Source: Oscillospiraceae bacterium (lineage in GTDB: Bacteria; Bacillota; Clostridia; Oscillospirales; CAG-382). From it: DNA of 64,000 nt. Shown piece by piece: positions 1 through 9,407 of this stretch. The stretch lies in NCBI GenBank assembly GCA_015064955.1, contig SVRD01000009.1, forward strand, positions 20,104 to 84,103, in the 5' to 3' direction. Made by a program: the position numbers and the translations under genes. Every line of letters begins with the position of its first letter. Position 1 is the stretch's first letter. A model generated the notes under the pieces. That model ran no database searches. It was given only the letters and a program-made list of their open reading frames with translations, and was not told the origin of the DNA.

Positions 1-1
1 C

Positions 2-1138
2 ATCGCAGGTCTTTCGGGCTGTACCGCACTCGAAAACATCTACGTATACGACAACAAGATCACCGATATTTCTGCGCTTGCAAACTGCACCAAGCTTGTA
101 AATATCAGCGCATACAACAACGAAATCGTTGAAATCGGCAAGCTCGATAAGCTTTCCGAGCTCACCACCTTCGACGTATACAACAACAAGATCACCGATA
201 TCAGCACGCTCGGCTCTTGTAAGAAGCTCACCTCTATCAACGCATACGACAACGAGATCACCACTATCGGTTCTCTCAAGGAACTCGGCGAGCTCACCAC
301 TATCTCTATCTATAACAACAAGATAACGGATTTGAGCGGTCTCAACGGCTGTAAGAAGCTCGCTATCATCAACGCATACAACAACGAGCTTGTAGGCGAG
401 CTTGATCTTTCCGGTTGTCCCGAACTTGCAACCCTCAACATCTACGTAGACGAAGAGGAAGATGAGGACGACAAGAAGGAAGAGGACAAGAAGGAAGAAT
501 CCACCGAAGGCGAAGAATCCACCGAAGGTGAAGAATCCACCGAAGGCGAAGAATCCACCGATGGTGAAGAATCCACCGAAGGTGAAGAAAACACCGACGG
601 CGACGTTGCAGGTCCTGTTGTTCCCGAAGCTCCCGCAAAGAAGGGTCTTACCGCACTCGTTATCAAGGAACTTAAGAAGCTCACTACCGTTGATGCACAC
701 GGCAACGCGATCACCGCAATTCCTGATATGACCGATTGCGAAAAGCTTACTACCCTGAACCTCAGCAAGAACGCAATAAGCGACGTAAGCAAGGTTGACA
801 CCGCAAAAGCGCTCACCACTCTCAACCTCGCAGGCAACGGTCTTACCGATATCGCCGCACTTGAGAAGGCTACCAAGCTCACCTCGCTCGATCTTTCCGA
901 TAACAAGATCACCGACATCACCGCTATCGGCAAGCTCACCGCACTCAAGACTCTTACTCTTACCAACAACGCTGATCTTGCATCTATCAAGGCTCTCGAA
1001 AGCTTCCCCACCACCACAAGTGTTGCGGTTGACATCGTGGGCACAAAGGCTGCTAAGGACACTGAGGCTATCAAGGCGCTCCAGAGCAAGTTCTCCACTA
1101 TGAAGATCACCTACGTTGAAAAGACCGAAAACAAATAA
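2..1138 (+). CDS. Leucine-rich-repeat protein, 5'-truncated by the window edge, with an acidic EESTEG tandem-repeat insert
   Basis: Frame 2 is open from base 2; repeated ITDISxLxxCxKLxxIxxYxNxI units (LRR_4-like); the listed ORF at 332 is only an internal TTG start. Confidence 0.85.
   Translation: MAGLSGCTALENIYVYDNKITDISALANCTKLVNISAYNNEIVEIGKLDKLSELTTFDVYNNKITDISTLGSCKKLTSINAYDNEITTIGSLKELGELTTISIYNNKITDLSGLNGCKKLAIINAYNNELVGELDLSGCPELATLNIYVDEEEDEDDKKEEDKKEESTEGEESTEGEESTEGEESTDGEESTEGEENTDGDVAGPVVPEAPAKKGLTALVIKELKKLTTVDAHGNAITAIPDMTDCEKLTTLNLSKNAISDVSKVDTAKALTTLNLAGNGLTDIAALEKATKLTSLDLSDNKITDITAIGKLTALKTLTLTNNADLASIKALESFPTTTSVAVDIVGTKAAKDTEAIKALQSKFSTMKITYVEKTENK
494..601 (+). repeat. 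18-bp tandem repeat, 6 copies (GAAGAATCCACCGAAGGY), encoding (EESTEG)n
   Basis: Read directly: six consecutive 18-bp units with only a few substitutions, mostly in the last copies. Confidence 0.95.
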
Positions 1139-1208
1139 TTAACGTCCGTTTGGGGCTGCTGCAATTCCCGCGGCAGCCCTTTAAATTGAAATTTGGAGGT
1201 AAACGGCT

Positions 1209-1682
1209 ATGCCCGATATGCTCGTCAAGCTTTATGAGCTTCCCGATTCTTCCGCGCTTTATAAAAAATTAGAGGACAAGGGTATAAAGATTATCCGTCC
1301 TATGACTCCCAATAAGACCAAGGTCGTCGAATGGGTGCGTGAGCATTTTCACGACGGCTGGGCAGATGAGATTTCCGCCGCATTCACAAAATTCCCCGTA
1401 AGCTGCTTTATCGCATACGATGAAAATGAAAAGAAGATATTGGGCTTTGCAGGCTACGACTGTACCTATAAAGATTTCTTCGGCCCGACCGGTGTTGATG
1501 AAACACAGCGCGGAAAGGGTATCGGCGGTGCGCTTTTCCTTCGCTGTATGGAGGCTATGCGCGACGAGGGCTACGGCTATGCTATAATCGGTTCGGCAGG
1601 CCCTGTCGATTTCTACAACAAAATGAGCGGTGCGACCGTTATCGAGGGCAGCGTCCCCGGCATTTATAAAGAACTTATTTAA
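1209..1682 (+). CDS. GNAT-family N-acetyltransferase
   Basis: GVDETQRGKGIGGALFLRCMEAM acetyl-CoA-binding motif; upstream SD (ggaggtaaacggct). Confidence 0.85.
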   Translation: MPDMLVKLYELPDSSALYKKLEDKGIKIIRPMTPNKTKVVEWVREHFHDGWADEISAAFTKFPVSCFIAYDENEKKILGFAGYDCTYKDFFGPTGVDETQRGKGIGGALFLRCMEAMRDEGYGYAIIGSAGPVDFYNKMSGATVIEGSVPGIYKELI

Positions 1683-1703
1683 TTATTAAACAGAAGGTAT
1701 TTT

Positions 1704-2780
1704 ATGAAAAAGATCAGAGCAGGAATCATCGGCGCGACCGGTATGGTCGGCCAGAGATTCATCACACTTATAGAAAATCATCCCTATTTCGAGCTTTCCG
1801 CACTCATCGCAAGTCCCTCGAGCGCAGGCAAGACCTACGGCGAGGCAGTTAAGGGCAGATGGATGATGAAGACTCCTATTTCCGAGCGTATCGCAAATAT
1901 GGTAGTTCTCAACGCAGAGGATATCGAAAGCGTTAAGCCTCACGTAGATTTCGTTTTCTGCGCGGTAAATATGGCAAAGGACGCAACCAAGGCACTCGAG
2001 GAAGCATACGCAAAGGCGGAAATCCCTGTTGTTTCTAATAACTCGGCAAACCGCGGAACTCCCGACGTTCCGATGCTTATTCCCGAGATCAACTATGCTC
2101 ACACCGCAGTTATCGAAGCGCAAAAGGAACGCCTCGGCACAAAGAAGGGCTTTATTTCGGTTAAACCCAACTGCTCGATCCAGAGCTACGTTCCCGCACT
2201 CGAGCCGCTTCGTAAATACGGTATCAAAGCTGTCAACGTTACCACTTTCCAGGCTATTTCCGGCGCAGGCAAGAATTTCGACACCTGGCCCGAAATGGTA
2301 GATAACGTAATCCCCTTTATCGGCGGCGAAGAGGAAAAGAGCGAAAAAGAGCCTCTCAAGGTTTGGGGTACAGTTGAAAACGGCGTTATCGTAAATGCAG
2401 AAACCCCCGTTATCTCGGCGCAGTGCATTCGTGTTCCCGCTTCCGACGGACACCTTGCGGCTGTTTCGGTAAGCTTTGAAAACAAGCCCTCGATCGAGGA
2501 GATCAAGGCTGATTGGGCAAACTACGTCGGCGAAGCACAGCGACTCGAGCTTCCCCACGCACCCGAAAAGTTCCTCACCTATTTCGAGGAGGATAACCGT
2601 CCCCAGACCCGTCTCGACCGCGACCTTTACGGCGGTATGGGTATTTCTATCGGCAGACTCCGCGAGGATACTATTTTCGATTACAAGTTCGTTTGCCTTT
2701 CTCACAACACCTTGCGCGGTGCGGCAGGCGGCGCAGTCCTCGGCGCAGAGCTCCTTTACAGACAGGGATATCTCTATTAA
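1704..2780 (+). CDS. asd: Aspartate-semialdehyde dehydrogenase (archaeal/fungal-like type)
   Basis: GATGMVGQRF NADP-binding start; PNCSIQSYVPALEPL active-site Cys region; GAGKNFDTWPEMVDNVIPFIGGEEEK typical of this Asd type. Confidence 0.85.
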   Translation: MKKIRAGIIGATGMVGQRFITLIENHPYFELSALIASPSSAGKTYGEAVKGRWMMKTPISERIANMVVLNAEDIESVKPHVDFVFCAVNMAKDATKALEEAYAKAEIPVVSNNSANRGTPDVPMLIPEINYAHTAVIEAQKERLGTKKGFISVKPNCSIQSYVPALEPLRKYGIKAVNVTTFQAISGAGKNFDTWPEMVDNVIPFIGGEEEKSEKEPLKVWGTVENGVIVNAETPVISAQCIRVPASDGHLAAVSVSFENKPSIEEIKADWANYVGEAQRLELPHAPEKFLTYFEEDNRPQTRLDRDLYGGMGISIGRLREDTIFDYKFVCLSHNTLRGAAGGAVLGAELLYRQGYLY

Positions 2781-2788
2781 TTGACTAC

Positions 2789-2827
2789 AAAACAGCGTTT
2801 TGCGAAGGCGGAACGCTGTTTTTTTAG
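2789..2827 (+). terminator. Rho-independent terminator downstream of asd
   Basis: AACAGCGTT...AACGCTGTT followed by a T-run. Confidence 0.85.
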
Positions 2828-2884
2828 AAAAGTTTCCCACCTTGACAATAAAGAAAAGCTGTGTTAATATTAAATTAATATATA

Positions 2885-4810
2885 ATGGAGGAAGAAGAAA
2901 TGAACATTCTGTTTAAAAACGGAAAAGCAAGAAGACCGCTTCTCATATTGTTCGATATTCTCTGTCTTCTCCTGATGAACGTCGCATATTATTATTCGAC
3001 GAAGCTGTTTGAAAATACCCCCGGCTATCCCGACGATATCTATCTTTACAATACTATCATTTTGATATCGGCGATGATGATATCGCGCTTTATATTCAGA
3101 GTTTATTCTAATATCTGGCGCTATACCAGCACAAAAGCGTATTTTTACCTTGTGCTTGCCGATTTTTGCGGCGGTATTGCCGCGCTTATCATCTCGCGCT
3201 CGCTGTTTATTTTCTTCGGAATCTGGCATTTTGTAAACATCGCTTCGCTTTCCGCGCTTTTGGCGGTAACCTCGCGATTTGTTTACCGCTTGCTCTATAA
3301 ACGCCACAACGTTGCCGATCCCGAGGAGGGACCGAATATCAACGTTGCAATAGTCGGCGCAGGTCAGCTCGGCGTGCTTCTTGCGAGCGATCTTACAAAT
3401 AACCGCAGATCTATCTACACTCCCGTTTTCTTTATTGACAAGAACGAAGCGAAGGTCGGCTCGCGCCTTTACAGCTTGCCGGTCTATTATGAATGTGCCG
3501 GCGTGCTCGAGCAGATCAAGCGTGCGGGCGTCAGCGAGATTTTCATCGCGATCGCCAACCTTTCGAGTGAAGAGGCAGAGCGTCTTTATAATTTCTATTC
3601 GCTCACCGGCTGTAAAATCAAGATTTATGATATCCCCGTGCGTGATGCGGCGAAAAACGGCAACGCAAAGCCGATGATCCGTGAATTTGAAATCGAGGAC
3701 CTCTTGTTCCGCGAACCTGCCAACGTTGCAAATAACGAGGATTTGAAGTATTACAACGAAAAAACCGTGCTCGTAACGGGTGGCGGCGGCTCGATCGGCA
3801 GTGAGCTTTGCCGTCAGATCGCCAAATGCAACCCGAAAAAGCTGATTATTTTCGATATCTACGAAAACAACGCATATGATATCCAGCAAGAGCTCGTTCG
3901 CACCTATGGCGAAAAGCTCGATCTCGCTGTCGAAATCGGCTCTGTCCGCGACAGACAGCGATTAGAGAGTGTTTTCGTGAATTACAAGCCCGACGTTGTC
4001 TTCCATGCTGCCGCTCATAAGCACGTTCCTCTTATGGAGCAGAGTGGCTGTGAGGCAATCAAGAACAACGTATTCGGCACTTATAATACAGCCGATATGG
4101 CTGAAAAGCACGGCGCGGAAAGATTCATATTGATCTCCACCGACAAGGCTGTCAATCCGACAAATATTATGGGTGCATCGAAGCGTATGTGTGAAATGGT
4201 GGTTCAGTGCAGAGCCGACAGCAAAACCTCGTTCGCCGCTGTCAGATTCGGCAACGTTCTCGGCTCAAACGGCTCGGTTATTCCGCTTTTCAAGCGTCAG
4301 ATCGCGGCGGGCGGCCCCGTTACGATAACCGACAAACGCATTATCCGCTATTTTATGACTATCCCCGAGGCGAGCCAGCTTGTAATGGAAGCGGGCGCTA
4401 TGGCGAAGCGCGGCGAGCTGTTTGTGCTCGATATGGGCAAGCCTGTGAAGATTTACGATCTTGCGAAGAATATGATAAGACTTTCGGGATTCGAGCCCGA
4501 AACCGATATTAAAATCGAGGAGATCGGCTTGCGCCCCGGCGAAAAGCTTTACGAGGAGCTTCTTATGCAAAGCGATTCGCTCGACCGTACCGATAACCGT
4601 ATGATATTTATCGAGCGGGAAGAAGCATTATCGCGCGAAGAGGTCGAGCAAAAATTAAGCATTCTTGCATCGGTTGTCGAGCGCGCGGGCGGTGCAGTCG
4701 GCTCTGCCGCGATAAAGGAAGCACTTTATAAAGTCATTCCGACCTTCCACGAGCCCGGCGAGGTAAATAAAAAAGCCGCATCGTCGCGAGAAATGCAGGC
4801 AGTCGAATAA
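2885..4810 (+). CDS. Membrane-anchored polysaccharide biosynthesis protein, NDP-sugar epimerase/dehydratase (CapD/PglF/WbpM-like)
   Basis: N-terminal TM helices, then VTGGGGSIGSELCRQI Rossmann motif and STDKAVNPTNIMGASKR; true start may be the second ATG (about 2900). Confidence 0.9.
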   Translation: MEEEEMNILFKNGKARRPLLILFDILCLLLMNVAYYYSTKLFENTPGYPDDIYLYNTIILISAMMISRFIFRVYSNIWRYTSTKAYFYLVLADFCGGIAALIISRSLFIFFGIWHFVNIASLSALLAVTSRFVYRLLYKRHNVADPEEGPNINVAIVGAGQLGVLLASDLTNNRRSIYTPVFFIDKNEAKVGSRLYSLPVYYECAGVLEQIKRAGVSEIFIAIANLSSEEAERLYNFYSLTGCKIKIYDIPVRDAAKNGNAKPMIREFEIEDLLFREPANVANNEDLKYYNEKTVLVTGGGGSIGSELCRQIAKCNPKKLIIFDIYENNAYDIQQELVRTYGEKLDLAVEIGSVRDRQRLESVFVNYKPDVVFHAAAHKHVPLMEQSGCEAIKNNVFGTYNTADMAEKHGAERFILISTDKAVNPTNIMGASKRMCEMVVQCRADSKTSFAAVRFGNVLGSNGSVIPLFKRQIAAGGPVTITDKRIIRYFMTIPEASQLVMEAGAMAKRGELFVLDMGKPVKIYDLAKNMIRLSGFEPETDIKIEEIGLRPGEKLYEELLMQSDSLDRTDNRMIFIEREEALSREEVEQKLSILASVVERAGGAVGSAAIKEALYKVIPTFHEPGEVNKKAASSREMQAVE

Positions 4811-4814
4811 AAAC

Positions 4815-4847
4815 AAAAGCGAAGTTTAAATAACTTCGCTTTTATAT
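4815..4847. terminator. Bidirectional terminator between convergent genes
   Basis: AAAAGCGAAGTT/AACTTCGCTTTT arms, A/T-rich on both sides. Confidence 0.85.
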
Positions 4848-5441
4848 TTTTATTTTTGTAAATAACCATTTTGAAACATAATAAGCAAGCGCACCGCAAG
4901 CAGAGCCTATCACAATACCGCCCAAAACGTCGGTCGGGAAGTGGACGTAGAGGTAAAGCCTCGAAAATGCGATCAACGCTGCCAAAGCCAAAGCCCAAAT
5001 ACCCCATTTTTTGTTATGGGCGAAAATCGCTGCCGCGCCCGCAAAGGAAATGCTCGTATGCCCCGAGGGGAAGGATGCATCGGTCGGAGCGGTTATAATA
5101 AGCGCGATACCCTCGCGGAGCTCATAGGGACGTATGCGGTCGATCAACGGCTTTAACGTGAGGTTGCAGAAGATCAGGCTGAAAATCAAAGCCAGTGCGA
5201 CGGTGATGCCGATTTTGCGGGTTTTCGGGAAGAAAAGGCATAAAACCGCAAAAACGATCCAGATCCAGCCGATATCTGCAAGAAACGAAACCCAACGCAT
5301 CGCGGTATCCATAGCACCGTTTGAAAATGTATTTCTTATAAAATCAAGTAAAATATATTCAAAATCCATAGCCGACCCAATAATAGTTTTTTTCAGTTTA
5401 TCATAAAACGAATAGGAATTCAACACTATGTTGATTGACAA
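4842..5441 (-). CDS. PAP2-family phosphatase
   Basis: KPLIDRIRPY ... PSGHTSISFAGAAAIF ... SRLYLYVHFPTDVLGG (KxxxxxxRP / PSGH / SRxxxxxHxxxD). Confidence 0.92.
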   Translation of the reverse strand: MSINIVLNSYSFYDKLKKTIIGSAMDFEYILLDFIRNTFSNGAMDTAMRWVSFLADIGWIWIVFAVLCLFFPKTRKIGITVALALIFSLIFCNLTLKPLIDRIRPYELREGIALIITAPTDASFPSGHTSISFAGAAAIFAHNKKWGIWALALAALIAFSRLYLYVHFPTDVLGGIVIGSACGALAYYVSKWLFTKIKI

Positions 5442-5463
5442 ACGATATTAATTGTGATACACT
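5435..5463 (+). promoter_or_regulatory. Sigma-A-type promoter for the 5548 gene
   Basis: TTGACA (5435-5440), 17-nt spacer, TACACT (5458-5463). Confidence 0.6.
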
Positions 5464-5547
5464 GATAAACGCGGTAGGGGAGACACCCATAACAAAAAAC
5501 GGTATCGCAACAAAACTTGAATATTTACAGCGAAGGGGGAGACACCC

Positions 5548-6135
5548 ATGGCAAAAAACGTTATCGTCGTAGATGAGCAAGGAAATGAATATGGAGCCAC
5601 CTACCCAAAACGGGCAAAGGGACTTGTTAAAAACGGCAGGGCGCGCTTCATAGATGAAAACAAAATATGCCTTGCGTGTCCGCCGAAAGAATTTTTGGAG
5701 GATAATATGAACGAAAATATTAATACGGCTAACGAAACCAACGAAAACAAAAACGCATCGCTCTACACGATGGATTACTGTTTGTCACAGATTGAAAAGA
5801 TACAATCAGAAACGGCGTATATCAACGAGGTGCTTGCCGAACTTTCCAAGGTGTCCGAATGTAACAATGAATTTGTTGCACAGGAACGTATGAAGGCGTT
5901 GGTTGATGCAGTCAGATGCCGCGAGACAACCAATCAGAAGCTGTTGGACTTTTATGTGAAAATGTATGAGGATCTTCGTGAATCGACCGAGACGGTGTTG
6001 ATGGAGACACAAAAGAGCCTTCTTCACATCAGCGATAAAATCGCAGAAACTTGCGACGAGGACGATACTTTCAGCGCATTGAAGGAAATCGCGGAAATGA
6101 TCACAGACCTTACCCAGCAGGCGATTAAAAACTAA
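5548..6135 (+). CDS. Uncharacterised protein; N-terminus resembles the RRXRR/PLMP-type short domain, coiled-coil-like C-terminus
   Basis: MAKNVIVVDEQGNEYGATYPKRAKGLVKNGRARFIDENKICLACPP; SD-like GGGGGA upstream. Confidence 0.8.
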   Translation: MAKNVIVVDEQGNEYGATYPKRAKGLVKNGRARFIDENKICLACPPKEFLEDNMNENINTANETNENKNASLYTMDYCLSQIEKIQSETAYINEVLAELSKVSECNNEFVAQERMKALVDAVRCRETTNQKLLDFYVKMYEDLRESTETVLMETQKSLLHISDKIAETCDEDDTFSALKEIAEMITDLTQQAIKN

Positions 6136-6146
6136 CAAAAACTAAC

Positions 6147-6178
6147 AAAAAGGCCGAGCATTTGCTCGGTCTTTTTTA
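6147..6178 (+). terminator. Rho-independent terminator
   Basis: GGCCGAGCA-tt-TGCTCGGTC followed by T6. Confidence 0.9.
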
Positions 6179-6276
6179 ATGAATAGCCGTAATAATTTTG
6201 AAAAGATCGCGCGAGAGAAAACGACTTTTGGGCAATTAAAAAGCTTTACTCTCGCACATATCTTAAAACACAATAC

Positions 6277-7143
6277 TTACTCTCCGCTTTGACTCTTTAC
6301 GCAAATTGTCACCAACAGCGTGTCGCCGTCTTCCTGCTTTTTCCAATTCGCGTCGAGTCCCGAGGTTTTAAGCATATTAACAGCTTTGTCGAGCGTGTTG
6401 TATAGTATTTTCATATCACCCAGCCTGCCCTTTACGGCGGGCTTTTTCTTTTTTGCCCTTTTTGTTTTTTTCTCCTCGGTATCGGCGGACATATAGCTTT
6501 CTACCAGACGTTCGCTCTCGGGCGCGGAAAGCCCCTCTGAAACAATTTTTTCGATAACCGTCAATCTGTCTTGCTCGCTCCCGATTCGCACAAGAGCGCG
6601 GCAGTGACGCTCCGAGAAGCCGTTCTCGAGTGCGATAAGTCGTTCGCGCTCGGAAAGACGCAAAAGACGTAGCTTGTTCGAGAGCGTGGATTGCGAAATG
6701 GCGAGCAGATGTGCAAGCTCGCTTTGCGGCATTTCTGTCATCAGCATAAGCGTTTGCATCGCTTGGGCTTCTTCAAAAAACGAAAGATCGCTTCGCTGAA
6801 GATTCTCGACCAATGCCATCATCGCGCTTCCGTTTCGGTCGGTCTCAAATACCGTGCAGGGAATATACTTCAGTCCCGCCATTTTCGATGCCCGCCACCG
6901 CCGTTCGCCTGCGATGATTTCATATTTTGCGTTGATTTTCGGCATAGGGTGGGGAAGCGGCTCGATCCTTTTTACCGAAATCGGCTGTATAAGACCGTAG
7001 GTCTTTATACTTAGCGAAAGCGAAATCAGCTCGTCGCGGTCAAATACACGTCGCGGCTGAAGCGGGTTCGGTGCAATGTCGTCGATGCTTATCAAAATAG
7101 TTTTGTCTTTTTTAACAGAATTGATTATCGTGCTGATACTCAT
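6277..7143 (-). CDS. ParB/RepB/Spo0J (Noc-like) partition protein
   Basis: IAPNPLQPRRVFDRDELISLSLSIKTYGLIQPISV; YEIIAGERRWRASKMAGL; HTH SQSELAHLLAISQSTLSNKLRLLRL. ATG at 7143 preferred over the TTG at 7158. Confidence 0.93.
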   Translation of the reverse strand: MSISTIINSVKKDKTILISIDDIAPNPLQPRRVFDRDELISLSLSIKTYGLIQPISVKRIEPLPHPMPKINAKYEIIAGERRWRASKMAGLKYIPCTVFETDRNGSAMMALVENLQRSDLSFFEEAQAMQTLMLMTEMPQSELAHLLAISQSTLSNKLRLLRLSERERLIALENGFSERHCRALVRIGSEQDRLTVIEKIVSEGLSAPESERLVESYMSADTEEKKTKRAKKKKPAVKGRLGDMKILYNTLDKAVNMLKTSGLDANWKKQEDGDTLLVTICVKSQSGE

Positions 7144-7154
7144 ACTTTTTCTTC

Positions 7155-7190
7155 CCAAAACAAAAATTCTGCTAATAATATAGCAGAATT
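7155..7190 (-). terminator. Terminator of the rimP-truB operon
   Basis: ATTCTGCTA-tattat-TAGCAGAAT then TTTTTGTTTT on the minus strand. Confidence 0.75.
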
Positions 7191-7215
7191 CGTTGTCTTA
7201 TTTTGTTATATCGCG

Positions 7216-8115
7216 TTATCTGAACGATTTTTTCTGATAAAAATATTTTTTGCCATCGATTTCGGTTATTTCGCCGAGCGAATAAAAGCCGTTTTCGTCG
7301 TATACGCGGTACAAATCGCCGCTTTCGCCGAAAATACCTTTGAGCTTTCCGGTCCGGATCTTTTGCCCTTGTCTGTAAAGACGGTCGAAAAAGTCGTCGA
7401 GTCGTACTTCGGGCAGATGCATAAACATTTTTTCGGTTGGAATAAGGTGGGAAAGTATTTCCGATACCGACATATCGTTGAGATTATCGAACGGTATCGC
7501 GTCCTCACGCTTGAAAACACCGACCTCGGTTCTGCAAAGCGAGCTCATAACAGCGCCGCAACCGAGTTTATTGCCGATATCCGCGCAAAGTGTGCGGATA
7601 TATGTACCGCGCGAGCAGCGTACGTCGAGAAAGTATTCGCCGTCGACCTGAGAAGGCTCGCAGGAATATATGTTGACCTTCCTCGCCTTGCGCTCGATTG
7701 TAACACCCTCTCTTGCGAGATCAACCAGCTTCACACCGCCGACCTTCAGTGCCGAATACATCGGAGGTGTTTGCATTATTTCACCCTCGAACGATTTTGC
7801 GGCTTTGGAAAATTCATTGAAATCGGGCAAAACCCCGATATGCTCGGTGAGAATTTCGCCGAGTATGTCCTCTGTTGTGCTCGTAATACCGAGCTCGATT
7901 CCCGCGAAATAGCGTTTGTCGTGGTCGACAAGATATTCACTCGCCTTGACCGCCGAGCCGATCATAATCGGCAATACACCCGAAGCCATCGGATCAAGCG
8001 TACCGCAGTGACCGATCTTCTTTTCCTTCAAAAGCCAACGGAGCTTTGATATGCAGTTGTGAGAGGTTATGCCGATCGGCTTGTCAATTACGATGATTCC
8101 GCTCGGTGTGCTCAT
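7216..8115 (-). CDS. truB: tRNA pseudouridine(55) synthase
   Basis: GIIVIDKPIGITSHNCISKLRW; KIGHCGTLDPMASGVLPI catalytic Asp motif; CSRGTYIRTLCADIG. Confidence 0.96.
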   Translation of the reverse strand: MSTPSGIIVIDKPIGITSHNCISKLRWLLKEKKIGHCGTLDPMASGVLPIMIGSAVKASEYLVDHDKRYFAGIELGITSTTEDILGEILTEHIGVLPDFNEFSKAAKSFEGEIMQTPPMYSALKVGGVKLVDLAREGVTIERKARKVNIYSCEPSQVDGEYFLDVRCSRGTYIRTLCADIGNKLGCGAVMSSLCRTEVGVFKREDAIPFDNLNDMSVSEILSHLIPTEKMFMHLPEVRLDDFFDRLYRQGQKIRTGKLKGIFGESGDLYRVYDENGFYSLGEITEIDGKKYFYQKKSFR

Positions 8116-9065
8116 ATTTTCAACTCCGAAAAGATTTTTCTGACAATTTCCGCGGCATCGTCGACGCTTCCGCCGCAGCTGAATCCCGCCGCGTGATAAT
8201 GACCGCCGCCGTCGAAGGTCTTTGCAATCTCGGCAACGTCGATTTCGGCATTTGAACGCAGTGATACCTTCACTCCGTCTGCCTTTTGGCGAATGACCGC
8301 CGAGGCAAGCACTCCCGCGATCTCTCGGGGGATAGAATTGATGCAGTCAAAATCGGTTTCGCTTGCGCCGCATTCGATTACTTCCTCGGGACGAATTGCA
8401 ACGATAGCAAATTTGCCGTCGCGAAGCAGTTCGAGATTTTTATATGCGATCTTTGTCAGTGCAACCTGAGAAAGTGTCTTGCTTTCAAATAAACGGCGGT
8501 TGATCTCGGCAAAGTCGATACCCGTTTCTAAGCATTGTGCCGCCATTATATAGGTTGATGCCTTCGTTGCTTCGTAACGGAATCCACCGCTGTCCGAGCT
8601 TATTGCGGTATAAAGCGCTGTTGCGATATCTTTATCAATTTCAACGTTAAGCTCGTTCATCAGCATAAAGATGATCTCGCCGCAGGCGATTCTGTCACTC
8701 ATAACAAGAAGTCTGTCACAGTCCATCGTATTTACCTTGTGGTGATCGACAGAAAGTGCAAAATGACTGTTTCTCGCCCTTCCGAGCAGCTTCGGACCCG
8801 CAACGTCAACGCTAATCGCGGTGATGTTTTCAAACGAATCGGGCTCGTTTTCGAGCAAAATGCCGTCTGTGTTGATAAACGAAAGCTTTTCGGGGATGCC
8901 GTCGACCGAAAAAACGTTTGCGTTCTTTCCGAGCTTTCGCAATATCAAAGCAAGCGCGACCGACGAGCCGATAGTGTCGCCGTCGGGCGATGCATGTGTA
9001 TAAATGAGGCAGCCGTCGCACCCCATAAGGAATGCGGCGGCTTGTTTTACGGAAATGTTTTCCAT
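8112..9065 (-). CDS. nrnA: DHH-family phosphoesterase (NrnA-like oligoribonuclease/pAp phosphatase)
   Basis: THASPDGDTIGSSVAL, SVDHHKVN, GGGHYHAAGF motifs; position in the rbfA-truB operon. Confidence 0.9.
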   Translation of the reverse strand: MENISVKQAAAFLMGCDGCLIYTHASPDGDTIGSSVALALILRKLGKNANVFSVDGIPEKLSFINTDGILLENEPDSFENITAISVDVAGPKLLGRARNSHFALSVDHHKVNTMDCDRLLVMSDRIACGEIIFMLMNELNVEIDKDIATALYTAISSDSGGFRYEATKASTYIMAAQCLETGIDFAEINRRLFESKTLSQVALTKIAYKNLELLRDGKFAIVAIRPEEVIECGASETDFDCINSIPREIAGVLASAVIRQKADGVKVSLRSNAEIDVAEIAKTFDGGGHYHAAGFSCGGSVDDAAEIVRKIFSELKI

Positions 9066-9407
9066 TTATTTTCCCTCAATGTCCTTGAGAATTTGTGAGA
9101 TGCTCATCGCGCGTTCTGCGTTGTTATCGCGAACGAACGTAAGCCTCGGCGTGATACGGAGATTGAGCCTTTTTGCAAGCTCGCTTCTGATAAATCCCGT
9201 TGCCGATACAAGACCCTTGTGAACTCCCTCGTCGGAGCCGAGCACGCTGTAAAATATCTTCGCGTCGCTCATATCGGGGGCGACGTTTGCGCCGACGATA
9301 CTGACAAACGCTCTCGCAACGCGCGGGTCCTTGACTTCTCTGATGATAGCGGCAAGCTCAAGGCAAACCGCATTGTTTACTTTATCCTGCCTGTGTCCTC
9401 CGGCCAT
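9066..9407 (-). CDS. rbfA: 30S ribosome-binding factor A
   Basis: LAAIIREVKDPRVARAFVSIVG...; position downstream of infB. Confidence 0.93.
   Translation of the reverse strand: MAGGHRQDKVNNAVCLELAAIIREVKDPRVARAFVSIVGANVAPDMSDAKIFYSVLGSDEGVHKGLVSATGFIRSELAKRLNLRITPRLTFVRDNNAERAMSISQILKDIEGK

Noticed and set aside
332-1138. LRR gene starting at 332
   Set aside because: The frame is open to base 2 and encodes further LRRs upstream; 332 is an internal TTG.
1686-2840. 384-aa minus-strand ORF over asd
   Set aside because: Antisense mirror of a confidently identified gene.
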